A stretch of 64,000 bases of DNA from Pseudochrobactrum asaccharolyticum (GTDB lineage: Bacteria > Pseudomonadota > Alphaproteobacteria > Rhizobiales > Rhizobiaceae): assembly GCF_003314995.1 (NCBI RefSeq), contig NZ_QNRH01000009.1, positions 82,203-146,202 of the forward strand, in the 5' to 3' direction. The translations under genes were made by a program, and so were the position numbers. The notes beneath the pieces were generated by a model that saw only the letters and a program-made list of their open reading frames with translations, made no database searches and had not been told where the DNA came from. Position 1 is the stretch's first letter. Each line of letters opens with the position of its first letter. Of this stretch, positions 27,672 through 36,980 are shown one piece after another.

Positions 27672-29894
27672 TTATTGTCGGGCGACAGGACGAACCAATG
27701 GCGTTACACGTCTGATGGTCACGCGGCGGTTTTCCTGTTCTGCGGTCTGTGTCTTGATCTTCAGGAACCGTTCGCCATAGCCTTGCGTAACAAGATTTTC
27801 TGCAGGGATGTCATAAACTTCTGTCAGCAGACTTGCCACGGATTCGGCTCGGCGGTCGGACAGTACCAGATTGGACTTGTCTGAGCCGACGGCATCCGTA
27901 TGCCCTTCGATAAAGAAGGTTTCACCCGGGTCTTTCGCTAATACTTTCTGCATCGCGACTGCAACTTTGCGCAGGGTTTTAGCCTGAGAGAGCGAGACTT
28001 CTGCACTGCCGGTGGCAAAGTGGATCGTATCGAGGTCAATACGGCGAACCTTGTCACGCAGACGGGCAGAATGGCGCACTTCATCAATGGAATAGATGCG
28101 CTCTACCGGTTCAACCGGTGGCAGACTGAGGAAGTTATAAAAGTCACGCTCAGGATCTGTCGCCACATCAATGATGTAGTCACGTACCGGAATGGTCAGA
28201 CGCATCGGCGGCAGATCATAACCGACATCGAAGATCGCTGCGCGTGGTGTATCATCATAATCCGGTGCATAGATCATCAGATATTCATTGCCGTCGCGGT
28301 CAATGCGGGAGCGCTGCACAATATCACCATAGCGGTCATAGATTGTCACGATCTCATAGCCCCCGGGGCGGACAATGGTTTCGCGGGTACGGCCATGCGG
28401 TAACTGATCATAATAAGTGCGTTCAGCATCACGGCGCAGACGCGGACGGTCATCACCACGGACGAAGAAGCGATCGCCGGTTTCCAGAATGATGCGGTTA
28501 TCAATCTGCTCAATAACTTTGACATTCGTGACGTTAGTCACATTAGTTACATTCGTAACATTGTTGATGACCGTATTATTGATCACAGTGTTGTTGTTAT
28601 TGATAATATTGGTGGTATCCGGAACTACGAAAACCGGCGCTTCTTTAATACGCGTGCCTTCTTCCTTGAGATTAGCCTCAATTTTTTCCGGCAAAGTAAC
28701 TTTCAGTGCATCAGGGATTTCACCCTGCGCAGCGGCATCAGTAACCGGTGGCGGGGCTTTATTCTCATCAGCAATACGCTGTTGTTCACGCTGCTTGCGG
28801 CGTTCTTCACGTGATTGATTGCCACCGGAATTATCGGCGTCTTTGTCGCTGTCCAGAATAGCGGCACCATTTTCTACCGGCAGCACAATGGTTTCATCGG
28901 TGCTGGCAGGATTTTTGGCAACGTCCTGTTTCTGCTCCGTTGTGCGCTCGTCGATAATCTCAGCTTTTGGTTCCGGAGCCGGATTATCAACCGGTTGCTT
29001 GACTTCCGGTTCAGGCAACGGCTCTGGTTGTGGCGCTTCCTGCTCCGGCTGCTTTACAGGCGCCGTTTCATTATCCTGAGGCTTTACTTCAGGCGCAGGT
29101 GTTTGCGTTTCTGGCTGCTCAGGTTGCGTTTGAGGTGCAGGCTGCTCGTCCGGCTGTGGTGCCGGTTTCTGTTCGGCAGGTGCTGCAGGCACTTCTTCTG
29201 GAGTGGCTGGTTCAGGTTGAGGAGCCGGCGTTTCTTCAGGCTTAGATTGCTCCGCAGCATCTTTCGCCTGCTTCTCAGCGGCGGCATCAATTGCTTTTTG
29301 CTGTTCTGCGGCTTCGCGCTGCGCTTGTTCAGCTGCCTGTTTTTTCTGCTCTTCAGCCTGTCGGGCTGCTTCTTCCTCAGCCGCTTTTTGTTGCTCTGCA
29401 GCCTGTTTGGCTTGAGCTTTCTCTGCGCGCCGTTGTTCCGCTGCGCGTTTAGCTTGTTCTTCAGCTTCTTTCTGTTGTTGGGCGGCCTGCCGTTCTGCCT
29501 CTTGTTGAGCAGCGCGTTGCTGTTCCTCGGCTGCGCGACGTGCCTCTTCCTGTGCAGCACGCTGCTGTTCTGCGGCTTGTCGTTCTGCTTCCTGCTGGGC
29601 AGCGCGTTGCTGCTCCTCAGCGGCGCGACGTGCCTCTTCCTGAGCAGCACGTTGTTGCTCTTCAGCTTGGCGGCGTGCTTCCTCTTCAGCAGCCCGCTGT
29701 TGTTCCGCCGCTTGTCGGGCTTGTTCTTCTGCCTGTTGCTGGCGAAGCAGCTCATCATCCGATGACTGACCGCTGTTGTCCTGCGCAAGAATAACCGGTG
29801 TTTCCTGTGCATTTGCCATAGCCGGTTGCATCATGAATGATGCTGAAAACGCCGGAAGTACCACCGTTGCAAGCAGTTTGGAACGAAGACTCAT
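27672..29894 (-). CDS. OmpA-family peptidoglycan-binding protein with long Ala/Glu/Gln coiled coil
   Basis: Product of 740 residues; the ATG is preceded by AAGGAGAGGG. A signal peptide ends near AMANAQE. Residues about 45-215 are a continuous Gln/Glu/Ala/Arg coiled coil with repeated EEQQRAAQEEARR blocks, followed by a Pro/Glu/Gln-rich stretch to about 310. A VTN-repeat (NNVTNVTNVTNV) lies near residue 450. The C-terminal 120 residues are an OmpA domain (IHFATGSAEVS, FFIEGHTDAVGSDKSN, LSDRRAESVASLL, NRRVTIRR) that should bind peptidoglycan. It probably spans the periplasm and anchors the envelope, and was not seen to have a membrane barrel. Confidence 0.87.
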   Translation of the reverse strand: MSLRSKLLATVVLPAFSASFMMQPAMANAQETPVILAQDNSGQSSDDELLRQQQAEEQARQAAEQQRAAEEEARRQAEEQQRAAQEEARRAAEEQQRAAQQEAERQAAEQQRAAQEEARRAAEEQQRAAQQEAERQAAQQQKEAEEQAKRAAEQRRAEKAQAKQAAEQQKAAEEEAARQAEEQKKQAAEQAQREAAEQQKAIDAAAEKQAKDAAEQSKPEETPAPQPEPATPEEVPAAPAEQKPAPQPDEQPAPQTQPEQPETQTPAPEVKPQDNETAPVKQPEQEAPQPEPLPEPEVKQPVDNPAPEPKAEIIDERTTEQKQDVAKNPASTDETIVLPVENGAAILDSDKDADNSGGNQSREERRKQREQQRIADENKAPPPVTDAAAQGEIPDALKVTLPEKIEANLKEEGTRIKEAPVFVVPDTTNIINNNNTVINNTVINNVTNVTNVTNVTNVKVIEQIDNRIILETGDRFFVRGDDRPRLRRDAERTYYDQLPHGRTRETIVRPGGYEIVTIYDRYGDIVQRSRIDRDGNEYLMIYAPDYDDTPRAAIFDVGYDLPPMRLTIPVRDYIIDVATDPERDFYNFLSLPPVEPVERIYSIDEVRHSARLRDKVRRIDLDTIHFATGSAEVSLSQAKTLRKVAVAMQKVLAKDPGETFFIEGHTDAVGSDKSNLVLSDRRAESVASLLTEVYDIPAENLVTQGYGERFLKIKTQTAEQENRRVTIRRVTPLVRPVARQ

Positions 29895-30194
29895 AATCCC
29901 TCTCCTTAGGAAGGCAGAAATTGTATGCGTTGTATTTCATCAGTTCTGAATGAAACAACGCCTGGTACCGTCATTTGCTCTGTAAAATTATAGCAAATTT
30001 CGCTGGCACGCAGAAAGCGTTAGTTTAATTCTCATGAACCTTTGCTGAATGGCAGCGCTTCATGGTGATGATTGTGAGCAATAATCTGCGTTGAATTGTG
30101 TCGTTTTTAAATGCTTGCCTGAAATTAAAAGGCTTATAAAAGCAGATATAAGGTTGCTGATAAAAACGCGTAATTTTTCAATAAGGGATCAGGT
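29895..30194. other. 300-bp divergent intergenic region
   Basis: AT-rich DNA between the ompA-like gene and the metF-like gene. It must hold two divergent promoters. I saw no convincing riboswitch, operator symmetry or small gene; AAGGGATCAGGT at 30183-30194 is the ribosome binding region of the metF-like gene. Confidence 0.6.
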
Positions 30195-31073
30195 ATGGAT
30201 CATGTCACTTCCGTGCATCAGCAGCAGGGCGTAATACAGCTGCCATGCCTCCCTTATACTTTGGAAATTACCGGTAAGGCCATCGGGGAGATTGTTGCTG
30301 CACAGCAGGTAATCCCGCAAGGGACAGCAATTAATATCGCATTTCTGGGTAATGAAAATCACGCTCAGCGCATTCATGCGGCTAAAACTATCCGTGATTG
30401 CGGGTTCGAGCCGGTGCCGATTATTTCATCACGCCGTTTGCTCTCGGTGGAAGATCGTGACCAGTTGTTGAGCAATCTTATTAAAGAGGCAGCGCCAAAA
30501 CGCTTTCTCCTTGTGGGCGGTGATCCGGCACAGCCAGCGGGGCCGTTTCAGGATTCTCTCTCGCTTCTCAATAGCAAGATCGTGGAGAGCTTTGGTATCC
30601 GTCATGTTGCTATCACCGGTTATCCCGAAGGACACCCGAAGATCGATCAAAAGGAGCTTTGGCGCTGTCTGAAATGGAAACTTGATTATCTCAGACAAGC
30701 GGAGTGTTCTGTTGAGATCACCACGCAGTTTGGTTTTGATGCCCAGGCGATTGTCCGCTGGATTGAACGTTTACGCAGTGAAGGGATTGATACACCGGTA
30801 CGGGTCGGGATTCCGGGGCCGGCAGATGCCGCCAAACTGCTGCGTTTTGCTAAGCAGTTTGGCGTTGTTGCTTCCGCTTCGATTATGCGTCGGTATGGTT
30901 TGTCTCTGGCTAATCTGATGCGTCGCTCTGTTGCTGACCGTTATTGGGAAGATTTGAACGCACTGTTGTTAAAGCAGGATTTAGGGCAGGTTTATTTCCA
31001 CCTCTACCCGTTTGGCGGTGTGGCGGAGAGTGTCACATGGATGAATGAGCAATTACGACAGCGTTCGTCTTGA
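30195..31073 (+). CDS. Methylenetetrahydrofolate reductase family protein
   Basis: Product of 292 residues, similar in length to bacterial MetF. The beginning LPYTLEITGKAIGEI keeps the glutamate of the first strand, and FLLVGGDPAQPAG corresponds to the GGDP motif of the FAD-binding barrel. Later segments AITGYPEGHP and ITTQFGFDAQAIVRWIERL also match MetF. It should interconvert methylene- and methyl-tetrahydrofolate. The sequence is rather divergent and no methionine genes are adjacent, so it may serve one-carbon catabolism rather than methionine synthesis. Confidence 0.8.
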   Translation: MDHVTSVHQQQGVIQLPCLPYTLEITGKAIGEIVAAQQVIPQGTAINIAFLGNENHAQRIHAAKTIRDCGFEPVPIISSRRLLSVEDRDQLLSNLIKEAAPKRFLLVGGDPAQPAGPFQDSLSLLNSKIVESFGIRHVAITGYPEGHPKIDQKELWRCLKWKLDYLRQAECSVEITTQFGFDAQAIVRWIERLRSEGIDTPVRVGIPGPADAAKLLRFAKQFGVVASASIMRRYGLSLANLMRRSVADRYWEDLNALLLKQDLGQVYFHLYPFGGVAESVTWMNEQLRQRSS

Positions 31074-31081
31074 CTATGGGC

Positions 31082-32419
31082 TTATGCGGACCGGAATGTA
31101 AGTATCGCCTCAAAGCCGTCAATGCGTCCCGTAGCCGGTGACAGGAACTGTAAGTGCGCATGCATCTGTTCCGCAATTTCAATGGCAATCGGCATACCTA
31201 AGCCGGAGCCTGGTGCTGACGTTGTTCCTCTGCCAAATCGCTTCTGCGCATTGGCAAGCTCTTCAGACGACAAGCTCTTACCCCCATTGATAATATGAAT
31301 GGTACTGTTCTTCCCGACACGGATCAGTACAGGCTCATCCTGCTTACCATGCAGCAGAGCATTTTCAATCAGGTTACGTATGACGATGGCAAAAGCATCT
31401 TCATTCACGGGTTTAACAAGACGTGCCTCAGCGCTGCGCTCATAGATAATCCGCTCATCATTTTGCATGTTGCGCTGGTATTCCTCGACCAGAAGATCGA
31501 GCACATTCAACAGATTAGCCGGTTTGTCGGCCAGCGCTATATTGGCTTCGGCGCGTGCCAGCTGCATCAGCTTCTCAACCAGTCTTTTCAGCTTTTGCAG
31601 CGATGCTTCAATCTGCTCAACCCGTGCCTGCCCTGATGCAGTTTTTACTTCGGTCATCAGCAATTGTGTGTGCGCCAGCGCACCGGCAATCGGAGTGCGC
31701 AATTCATGGGCACTATTGGCTGTGAAAGCACGCTCCGCTTCAAGAGCGGATTGCACACGCCCCATCAGAATATTCACAGAATGGACAATCGGCTGTAATT
31801 CAATAGCCTGACCTTCGGTTTGGATAGGGTTGAGATCGCCGCTGTCTTTCTCGGAAATCGCCTGTCGCAGGTCACCGATAGAGCTGACCGAACGCCGTGC
31901 CACCAGACGGATAATATAAAGGCTGAGCGGCACCAGCACGAGGATCGGTAGCAGAAGTGCTAATGCACCTTCATTGATGGCCTCGCGCCGGTTTTTCATC
32001 TGATCTGCAACCTGAACGAAGATCGTATTATCGGCTGCGGCTACCGTAAAATAACGCGCGTCATCATCTTCCCAAAAACCTTCAGCCAGAGGGGCGGGAA
32101 ACGGACCTTTGATAATGTCTGAGGAATGAACCAGTATTTTGCCATTCGCATCACGCGCCTGATAGGTCAGATATTGGCGGGATGAGGCTTGCGCACTGTT
32201 TTCCAGCGATAAAACCTCATCGGAATGGTCACCATGCTGGATATCATCAACGATAAGTGGGGCTAATCGCTCGGTTGTCTCTTGCAGCGCGCTGTCAAAA
32301 ATTTCGGCAAATTCGTCCTTCATCACCATAATGCCGCCGACCGCGGCAACAATCCAGAAAGACACCACCGCAGCGGTGACCGAGAACATGAGGCGTCCGA
32401 TCAGGCTGGGAGACTTCAT
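31082..32419 (-). CDS. Sensor histidine kinase, QseC/PmrB-like
   Basis: Product of 445 residues with two membrane segments (about 8-32 and 160-180) flanking a periplasmic sensor region. The phospho-accepting His is near residue 236 in NSAHELRTPIAGALAH. The ATPase domain has VIRNLIENALLHG and GSGLGMPIAIEIAEQMHA. Its start overlaps the stop of the response regulator gene (ATGA). With the upstream phosphoethanolamine transferase gene this looks like a PmrAB-type system that senses envelope stress, metals or cationic peptides. The signal is inferred. Confidence 0.88.
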   Translation of the reverse strand: MKSPSLIGRLMFSVTAAVVSFWIVAAVGGIMVMKDEFAEIFDSALQETTERLAPLIVDDIQHGDHSDEVLSLENSAQASSRQYLTYQARDANGKILVHSSDIIKGPFPAPLAEGFWEDDDARYFTVAAADNTIFVQVADQMKNRREAINEGALALLLPILVLVPLSLYIIRLVARRSVSSIGDLRQAISEKDSGDLNPIQTEGQAIELQPIVHSVNILMGRVQSALEAERAFTANSAHELRTPIAGALAHTQLLMTEVKTASGQARVEQIEASLQKLKRLVEKLMQLARAEANIALADKPANLLNVLDLLVEEYQRNMQNDERIIYERSAEARLVKPVNEDAFAIVIRNLIENALLHGKQDEPVLIRVGKNSTIHIINGGKSLSSEELANAQKRFGRGTTSAPGSGLGMPIAIEIAEQMHAHLQFLSPATGRIDGFEAILTFRSA

Positions 32420-33078
32420 GTTTTGTCCTCAATTTTATAGCCGACACCGCGCACGGTACTGATACGGTTAGAACCAAGTTTTTTGCGCAAACGACTGATA
32501 TAGACTTCGACCGTATTGCTCTCAATTTCCGAACCGAAAGCATAGAGTGCTTCTTCAATCTGGGGTTTGGAAACAATCGCGCCGGAGCGGTGCAGCAGAC
32601 ATTCCAGCACAGCCCATTCACGGCCTGACAGAATGATTTCTCCCTGCGGCGACAGGATATTGCGCTCTGTGATTTTGATCTCGAGGTCACCGACATGCAG
32701 CACGGATGCACTATTGCCGCCATAACGGCGCGATACCGCCAGCATACGTGCGGTCAGTTCATCCAGATTGAAAGGCTTGACCAGATAGTCATCAGCACCG
32801 GCATTCAGCCCCTCTATCCGATCTGATATCTGATCATGCGCAGTGAGGATAATCACCGGCACCGGATTCTTGGCGAGACGTAATTTCGCGAGAATATCGA
32901 GGCCGCTGCCATCCGGCAGGCGCAGATCGAGCAGGATCAAACCATAGCTGACGCTTGTGGCAGCCAGTGCCGCATCTTCTGCCGTCTGCATCCAGTCCAG
33001 GGCATGGCCGCTGGCCAGAACATGATCACGGACAGCCTGACCAAGTGTGTCGTCGTCTTCGACAAGCAGAACTCTCAC
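32416..33078 (-). CDS. OmpR-family response regulator, QseB/PmrA-like
   Basis: Product of 220 residues. GTG 33078 is chosen because GGAG sits 8 bp upstream and the receiver then begins MRVLLVEDDDTLGQ; the longer reading to 33126 adds 16 residues without homology. The phospho-acceptor Asp is near residue 51 (LILLDLRLPDGSG), and the conserved Lys lies in DDYLVKPF. The C-terminus is a winged helix (LSGREWAVLECLLHRSG, SNTVEVYISRLRKKLG). It probably controls the eptA-like gene immediately upstream as well as its own operon. Confidence 0.9.
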   Translation of the reverse strand: MRVLLVEDDDTLGQAVRDHVLASGHALDWMQTAEDAALAATSVSYGLILLDLRLPDGSGLDILAKLRLAKNPVPVIILTAHDQISDRIEGLNAGADDYLVKPFNLDELTARMLAVSRRYGGNSASVLHVGDLEIKITERNILSPQGEIILSGREWAVLECLLHRSGAIVSKPQIEEALYAFGSEIESNTVEVYISRLRKKLGSNRISTVRGVGYKIEDKT

Positions 33079-33155
33079 GCAATATTCTCCGGCAATTAGC
33101 CTTGATGATGAATTGTCCGCGGACAATCCATCACCTTATTGCATGTTTCAAGTCT

Positions 33156-34823
33156 TTATTTAGCGGTTTGCGGTTCAAGTTTTTGTGCAACGACAGGGTC
33201 TGTTGTCTTCAAACGGCAGGATTCAAGCGTATCCAAATCCGGCAGATAAACCTGTGTTTTAACCTGCATCAGACCAAGGACTGTATGAAACAGTTTGTCG
33301 TGCGACTGCGGTTGAGGCGCTTCTTTGGCGAGACAGTCCTGATTGATTGTGGTTTTGGCATCTTTTCCGAGCCACAAGACATAAGGGATCTGTGTTTGCT
33401 GTGACGGTGCCACAAAATAAGGCGCACCATGAAGATACAGACCAAATTCACCAACGGATTCACCGTGATCGGACATATAGATCAATGATGTATCGAGCGT
33501 ATCCTGCTGATCTTTGAGCTTATTGATCACCGATGAAACAATATGATCCGTATAAGCGATCGAATTATTATAGGCGTTCAGAATTTCATCACGGCTGCAT
33601 TTTGAAAATTCCGCGCTTTGGCAATCCGGTGTGAAGCGACGATATTCTTCGGGATAGCGCAGATAATAAGCCGGGCCATGGCTGCCAAGCTGGTGCAGAA
33701 CCAGAACCGTGTCTTGTTTGACCGTCGGCATCCATGCGTCGAGCTTATCCAGAAAAATGCCGTCCAGACATTCGCCGTTTTTACAATATTTCGGATTGTC
33801 TGAGCCGGACAGCGCTTCACTGGTCACGCGGTCGGCAATACCTTTGTCTCCGGTATTATTATCCCACCATTCTACACGCACACCGGCATGTTTGAGTACG
33901 TCGAGCAGGTTTTCCGTCGCCAGTCCTTTTTCATGGCTGTAATCGTCACGTGTATAGACAGAGAACATGCATGGCAGGGATACGGCAGTAATCGTCCCGC
34001 AACTGCTGGTATCGGAGAAATAGGTAATGTCCTGGCTAGCAAGTTCAGGGTTGGTATTTTTCTTATAGCCTCCAAGAGAAAAGCTCTCCGCACGCGCAGT
34101 TTCGCCGGCAATAACAATGGTGAGCTTTGGTTTTCTTGTGCCGGAGGTAATGGATGCGATTTTCGCATCGGTGCCGATAGGCTCAACGATAATATTCTGG
34201 TTTTTGCTTGAGCGAATACCGAGTTTCACAGCATTACCGATCGGCATCACCGGATTAAGCGTTGCAATCCATTCCCGATGCTCGCGACCTAAAGATGTAA
34301 ACGTGCTGGCATTGAGCATAAAAATTGTAACCGCGATGATCAGCGCCGGAAAAATATAAGCCGAGTTTTGCTTAACTTTTTTCCAAAATGTGCGGTGCTC
34401 AATCTTTACCCATATAATCAGCAGAGAAGGTAAAACACCATACAGCAAGACATGACGGATAAAGCCGAAGCTGATGAGATGTCCGGCTTCGGCATTGGTG
34501 GTGTCGATAGCGCTTTGCAACATTTCTACGTCAATAATGGTGCCGAATTTATCGACAAACCATGATGCGGTCGCTGAAATCATAATTAGCAGGATGAACA
34601 GTGGCTTGGTTGCATATTTTACCGAAATGGTGATGCAAAGTGCTGCTAACAGACAGAAAAGCCCTGCGACGAGCGCCAGCAGGGCGCCAGTCGGTAATAA
34701 TTCCTGCGAACGCTGCCAGAAAGTCGCATTATTCACTGCGGTAAGATAACCGGCAACGATAATGCTTAAGGTGACACTCTCAATATGCGGGCGGCGTAAA
34801 TCTGCCGGAATTTTCAATGTCAT
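33156..34823 (-). CDS. Lipid A phosphoethanolamine transferase, EptA-like
   Basis: Product of 555 residues, the usual EptA/MCR length. Five membrane helices fill the first 180 residues. The periplasmic sulfatase-like domain has the nucleophile Thr near residue 241 in VIAGETARAESFSLGGY, Zn-binding motifs such as YMSDHGESVGE and LHGAP, and several Cys probably in disulfides. It should add phosphoethanolamine to lipid A phosphates, lowering negative charge and binding of cationic peptides. It is 77 bp upstream of the response regulator gene in one probable operon. Confidence 0.92.
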   Translation of the reverse strand: MTLKIPADLRRPHIESVTLSIIVAGYLTAVNNATFWQRSQELLPTGALLALVAGLFCLLAALCITISVKYATKPLFILLIMISATASWFVDKFGTIIDVEMLQSAIDTTNAEAGHLISFGFIRHVLLYGVLPSLLIIWVKIEHRTFWKKVKQNSAYIFPALIIAVTIFMLNASTFTSLGREHREWIATLNPVMPIGNAVKLGIRSSKNQNIIVEPIGTDAKIASITSGTRKPKLTIVIAGETARAESFSLGGYKKNTNPELASQDITYFSDTSSCGTITAVSLPCMFSVYTRDDYSHEKGLATENLLDVLKHAGVRVEWWDNNTGDKGIADRVTSEALSGSDNPKYCKNGECLDGIFLDKLDAWMPTVKQDTVLVLHQLGSHGPAYYLRYPEEYRRFTPDCQSAEFSKCSRDEILNAYNNSIAYTDHIVSSVINKLKDQQDTLDTSLIYMSDHGESVGEFGLYLHGAPYFVAPSQQTQIPYVLWLGKDAKTTINQDCLAKEAPQPQSHDKLFHTVLGLMQVKTQVYLPDLDTLESCRLKTTDPVVAQKLEPQTAK

Positions 34824-35068
34824 GACTCATCGTCCTTGAAATGCTTTTTCTTTGGACTGCACGAGTGAACGGTTTTGCTGACACCAACCTGAACGGACGT
34901 GATGGATCAGGAAAAAGGTGCGCAGGAAAAGCCTGCATACGAAGCATGCTATTGTTTTGATTGGAATATACTCAGAATATAAGTTGTTGTATTATCTGTT
35001 CTATTTTACCATCGAATTGATTGTCGGGGGAATGTCGATGATCAAAGTAATGTGGAGGAGTTATAATT

Positions 35069-36667
35069 ATGATCTCAAGACGTCATTTTCTGGCGGGTGC
35101 TGCTACTATACCATTCTTATCCTATGCGAATATGTTGCCTGCTTTTGCAGCGGGTCGTCAGGATATTTTAGTTGTTGCTCAGACACTCGATAATATTAGC
35201 AGCCTTGACCCTCATGAGAGTTTTGAATCTGTGGGCAGTGAGCTATGCAACAATCTTTATCAGCGGCTTGTGCGTCCGAATTATGAGAATCCTGAAAAAA
35301 TCGACGGGGCTGTAGCCACGTCCTGGGAAGGTGATGCGGAAGGAAAAAACTTCACCTTCAAAATCAATCCAGAAGCGAAATTTTCAAGCGGCAATAAAAT
35401 CACCGCTGAAGATGTGGCATTTTCGATTCAGCGTCTGATTAAACTTAATAAGGGACCTGCTTTCATTATCGGCCAGTTCGGGCTGAAACCAGACAATGTG
35501 GAATCCAGTGTTCAGGCACTAGATGATGAAACGGTAACAATCAGTCTGGACAGTCCGACCTCGCTGGCCTTTTTGCTCTACTGTATTTCGGCTTCTTCTG
35601 CGTCGATTGTGGAGAAGAAGGTTGTACTGGAGAATGCAACCGGCGATGACATGGGGAATGCATGGTTGCAGAAAAACAGTGCGGGCTCCGGTGAATGGGT
35701 TCTGGCATCGTGGAAGCCGAGTGAGAGTGTGACGCTCACTGTTAATCCGCATGGCGCGTATAAAGGTAATGTAAAGCGTATTATATTACGTCACATTGCC
35801 GATCCGGCGTCACAATTACTGATGCTACGCAAAGGTGATGTGGATATTGCACGTAATTTTACCACGGAGCAGCTGAGTGCAATCGATAATGATGAGGCTT
35901 TCGTTCTCGTACGCAAACCCTCCGCCAGTATCAATCTGATGTCGTTGAATCAAAGAATTGAAAATCTGCAAAACCCGAAAGTCTGGGAGGCGATGAAATG
36001 GGCGATTGATTATGACGGTATTCAAAAGAATATCGTGCCTCTGACGAACAGAGTGCATCAATCAATCATTCCGCAGGGTTTTGCCGGTGCTATTGATGAC
36101 AAGCCTTATAGTCAGGACATAGAAAAGGCCAAAACGTTGCTGGCTGAAGCGGGATTGCCTAACGGGTTTACGGTTTCGATGGATCATTATTCCAATCAGC
36201 CCTGGCCGGACATTGCACAGGCCATTCAGGCAAATCTCGCTCAAATTGGTATTAAGGTCGAGTTGAAAGCCGCAGAAAACCGTCAGGTTCTGACAAAGAT
36301 GCGTGCGCGTGAGCATGAAATTGCACTGACATCATGGGCTTCCGATTATTTTGATCCGAACACAAATGCGGATGTCTTCTGCAATAACCCTGACAATTCC
36401 GATAATGCGACGACCAAATCATTCGCATGGCGATCACATTATCAGAATACTGATTTTGCGAAGAAGTCATTGGCTGCCCGCGATGAAAAAGACCCGGCAA
36501 CCCGTGTTAAGCTTTATGAAGAGCTGCAGCGGGAATTTATGCAGAACAGCCCGTTTGTGGTTATGCTGCAGCCAATTGCAACAGCGGTTCTGCGTAAGGA
36601 TATCTCCGGTATGCGTATCGGCAGTTTGCCGGACAGCCACTCTTATGCGGTGATCGAAAAGTCTTAG
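35069..36667 (+). CDS. Orphan Tat-exported peptide-type ABC solute-binding protein
   Basis: Product of 532 residues behind a strong GGAGGAG. The N-terminus MISRRHFLAGAA is a twin-arginine signal, followed by a hydrophobic stretch ending LPAFA. The body is a family 5 (DppA/OppA) binding protein: SLDPHESFESVGSELCNNLYQRL, FTFKINPEAKFSSGNKITAEDVAFSIQRL, and a lobe-2 region with SWASDYFDPNTNADVF. No permease or ATPase gene is linked. Instead a sensor kinase and response regulator follow 313 bp later, which raises the possibility of a sensing role. Confidence 0.87.
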   Translation: MISRRHFLAGAATIPFLSYANMLPAFAAGRQDILVVAQTLDNISSLDPHESFESVGSELCNNLYQRLVRPNYENPEKIDGAVATSWEGDAEGKNFTFKINPEAKFSSGNKITAEDVAFSIQRLIKLNKGPAFIIGQFGLKPDNVESSVQALDDETVTISLDSPTSLAFLLYCISASSASIVEKKVVLENATGDDMGNAWLQKNSAGSGEWVLASWKPSESVTLTVNPHGAYKGNVKRIILRHIADPASQLLMLRKGDVDIARNFTTEQLSAIDNDEAFVLVRKPSASINLMSLNQRIENLQNPKVWEAMKWAIDYDGIQKNIVPLTNRVHQSIIPQGFAGAIDDKPYSQDIEKAKTLLAEAGLPNGFTVSMDHYSNQPWPDIAQAIQANLAQIGIKVELKAAENRQVLTKMRAREHEIALTSWASDYFDPNTNADVFCNNPDNSDNATTKSFAWRSHYQNTDFAKKSLAARDEKDPATRVKLYEELQREFMQNSPFVVMLQPIATAVLRKDISGMRIGSLPDSHSYAVIEKS

Positions 36668-36668
36668 G

Positions 36669-36711
36669 GCATAATTCCTTAAACTTGGATCAGTTTAAGG
36701 TGAAATTATGC
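36669..36711. repeat. Intergenic palindrome of Rhizobiales style
   Basis: GCATAATT pairs with AATTATGC at the ends, and CCTTAAACT with AGTTTAAGG inside, giving a 17-bp stem with a small TGA bulge and a TGGATC loop. Read on the minus strand it contains TTTCACCTTAAA, also present at 51545-51556 in another gap, so the two belong to one dispersed family. Confidence 0.65.
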
Positions 36712-36739
36712 ACTGGTTTTAAAGTGTAGGGCGACCTTT

Positions 36740-36759
36740 GTGAGCCAGATATGGCTCAC
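36740..36759. other. Small hairpin in the SBP-kinase gap
   Basis: GTGAGCC (36740-36746) pairs with GGCTCAC (36753-36759) around a six-base loop. It sits between the palindromic repeat and the terminator, with no known role. The remainder of this 313-bp gap (36809-36980) is AT-rich and should contain the promoter of the sensor kinase gene. Confidence 0.4.
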
Positions 36760-36776
36760 GGCGCTCTGGTCTGCAC

Positions 36777-36808
36777 TTAAAGAGGCGTTATTAACAGCGC
36801 CTCTTTAA
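36777..36808 (+). terminator. Terminator-like hairpin after the solute-binding protein gene
   Basis: TTAAAGAGGCG (36777-36787) pairs perfectly with CGCCTCTTTAA (36798-36808), a stem of 11 bp with a 10-base loop. T-rich sequence is modest on both sides, but stem strength and position support transcript termination between the solute-binding protein and the two-component genes. Confidence 0.6.
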
Positions 36809-36980
36809 CACCTGTTTTATCAAAAAATTTACATCTAATACAGATTGAGTTGCACACAGCTGCACAATGTATCATGCAAGACATGCAGATTATCCGTTTG
36901 CGCCGACCTTGTGATGATGATCACCGGAATAGTACATTTCTTTGATATTTATCGTATCCAATGACAGATATGCAGGTTCA

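Noticed and set aside
28815-29765. A 316-codon plus-strand open frame rich in Leu, Phe and Arg
   Set aside because: It lies opposite the Glu/Gln/Ala coiled-coil repeats of the OmpA-like gene and reflects their codon bias. It has no ribosome binding site or recognisable domain.
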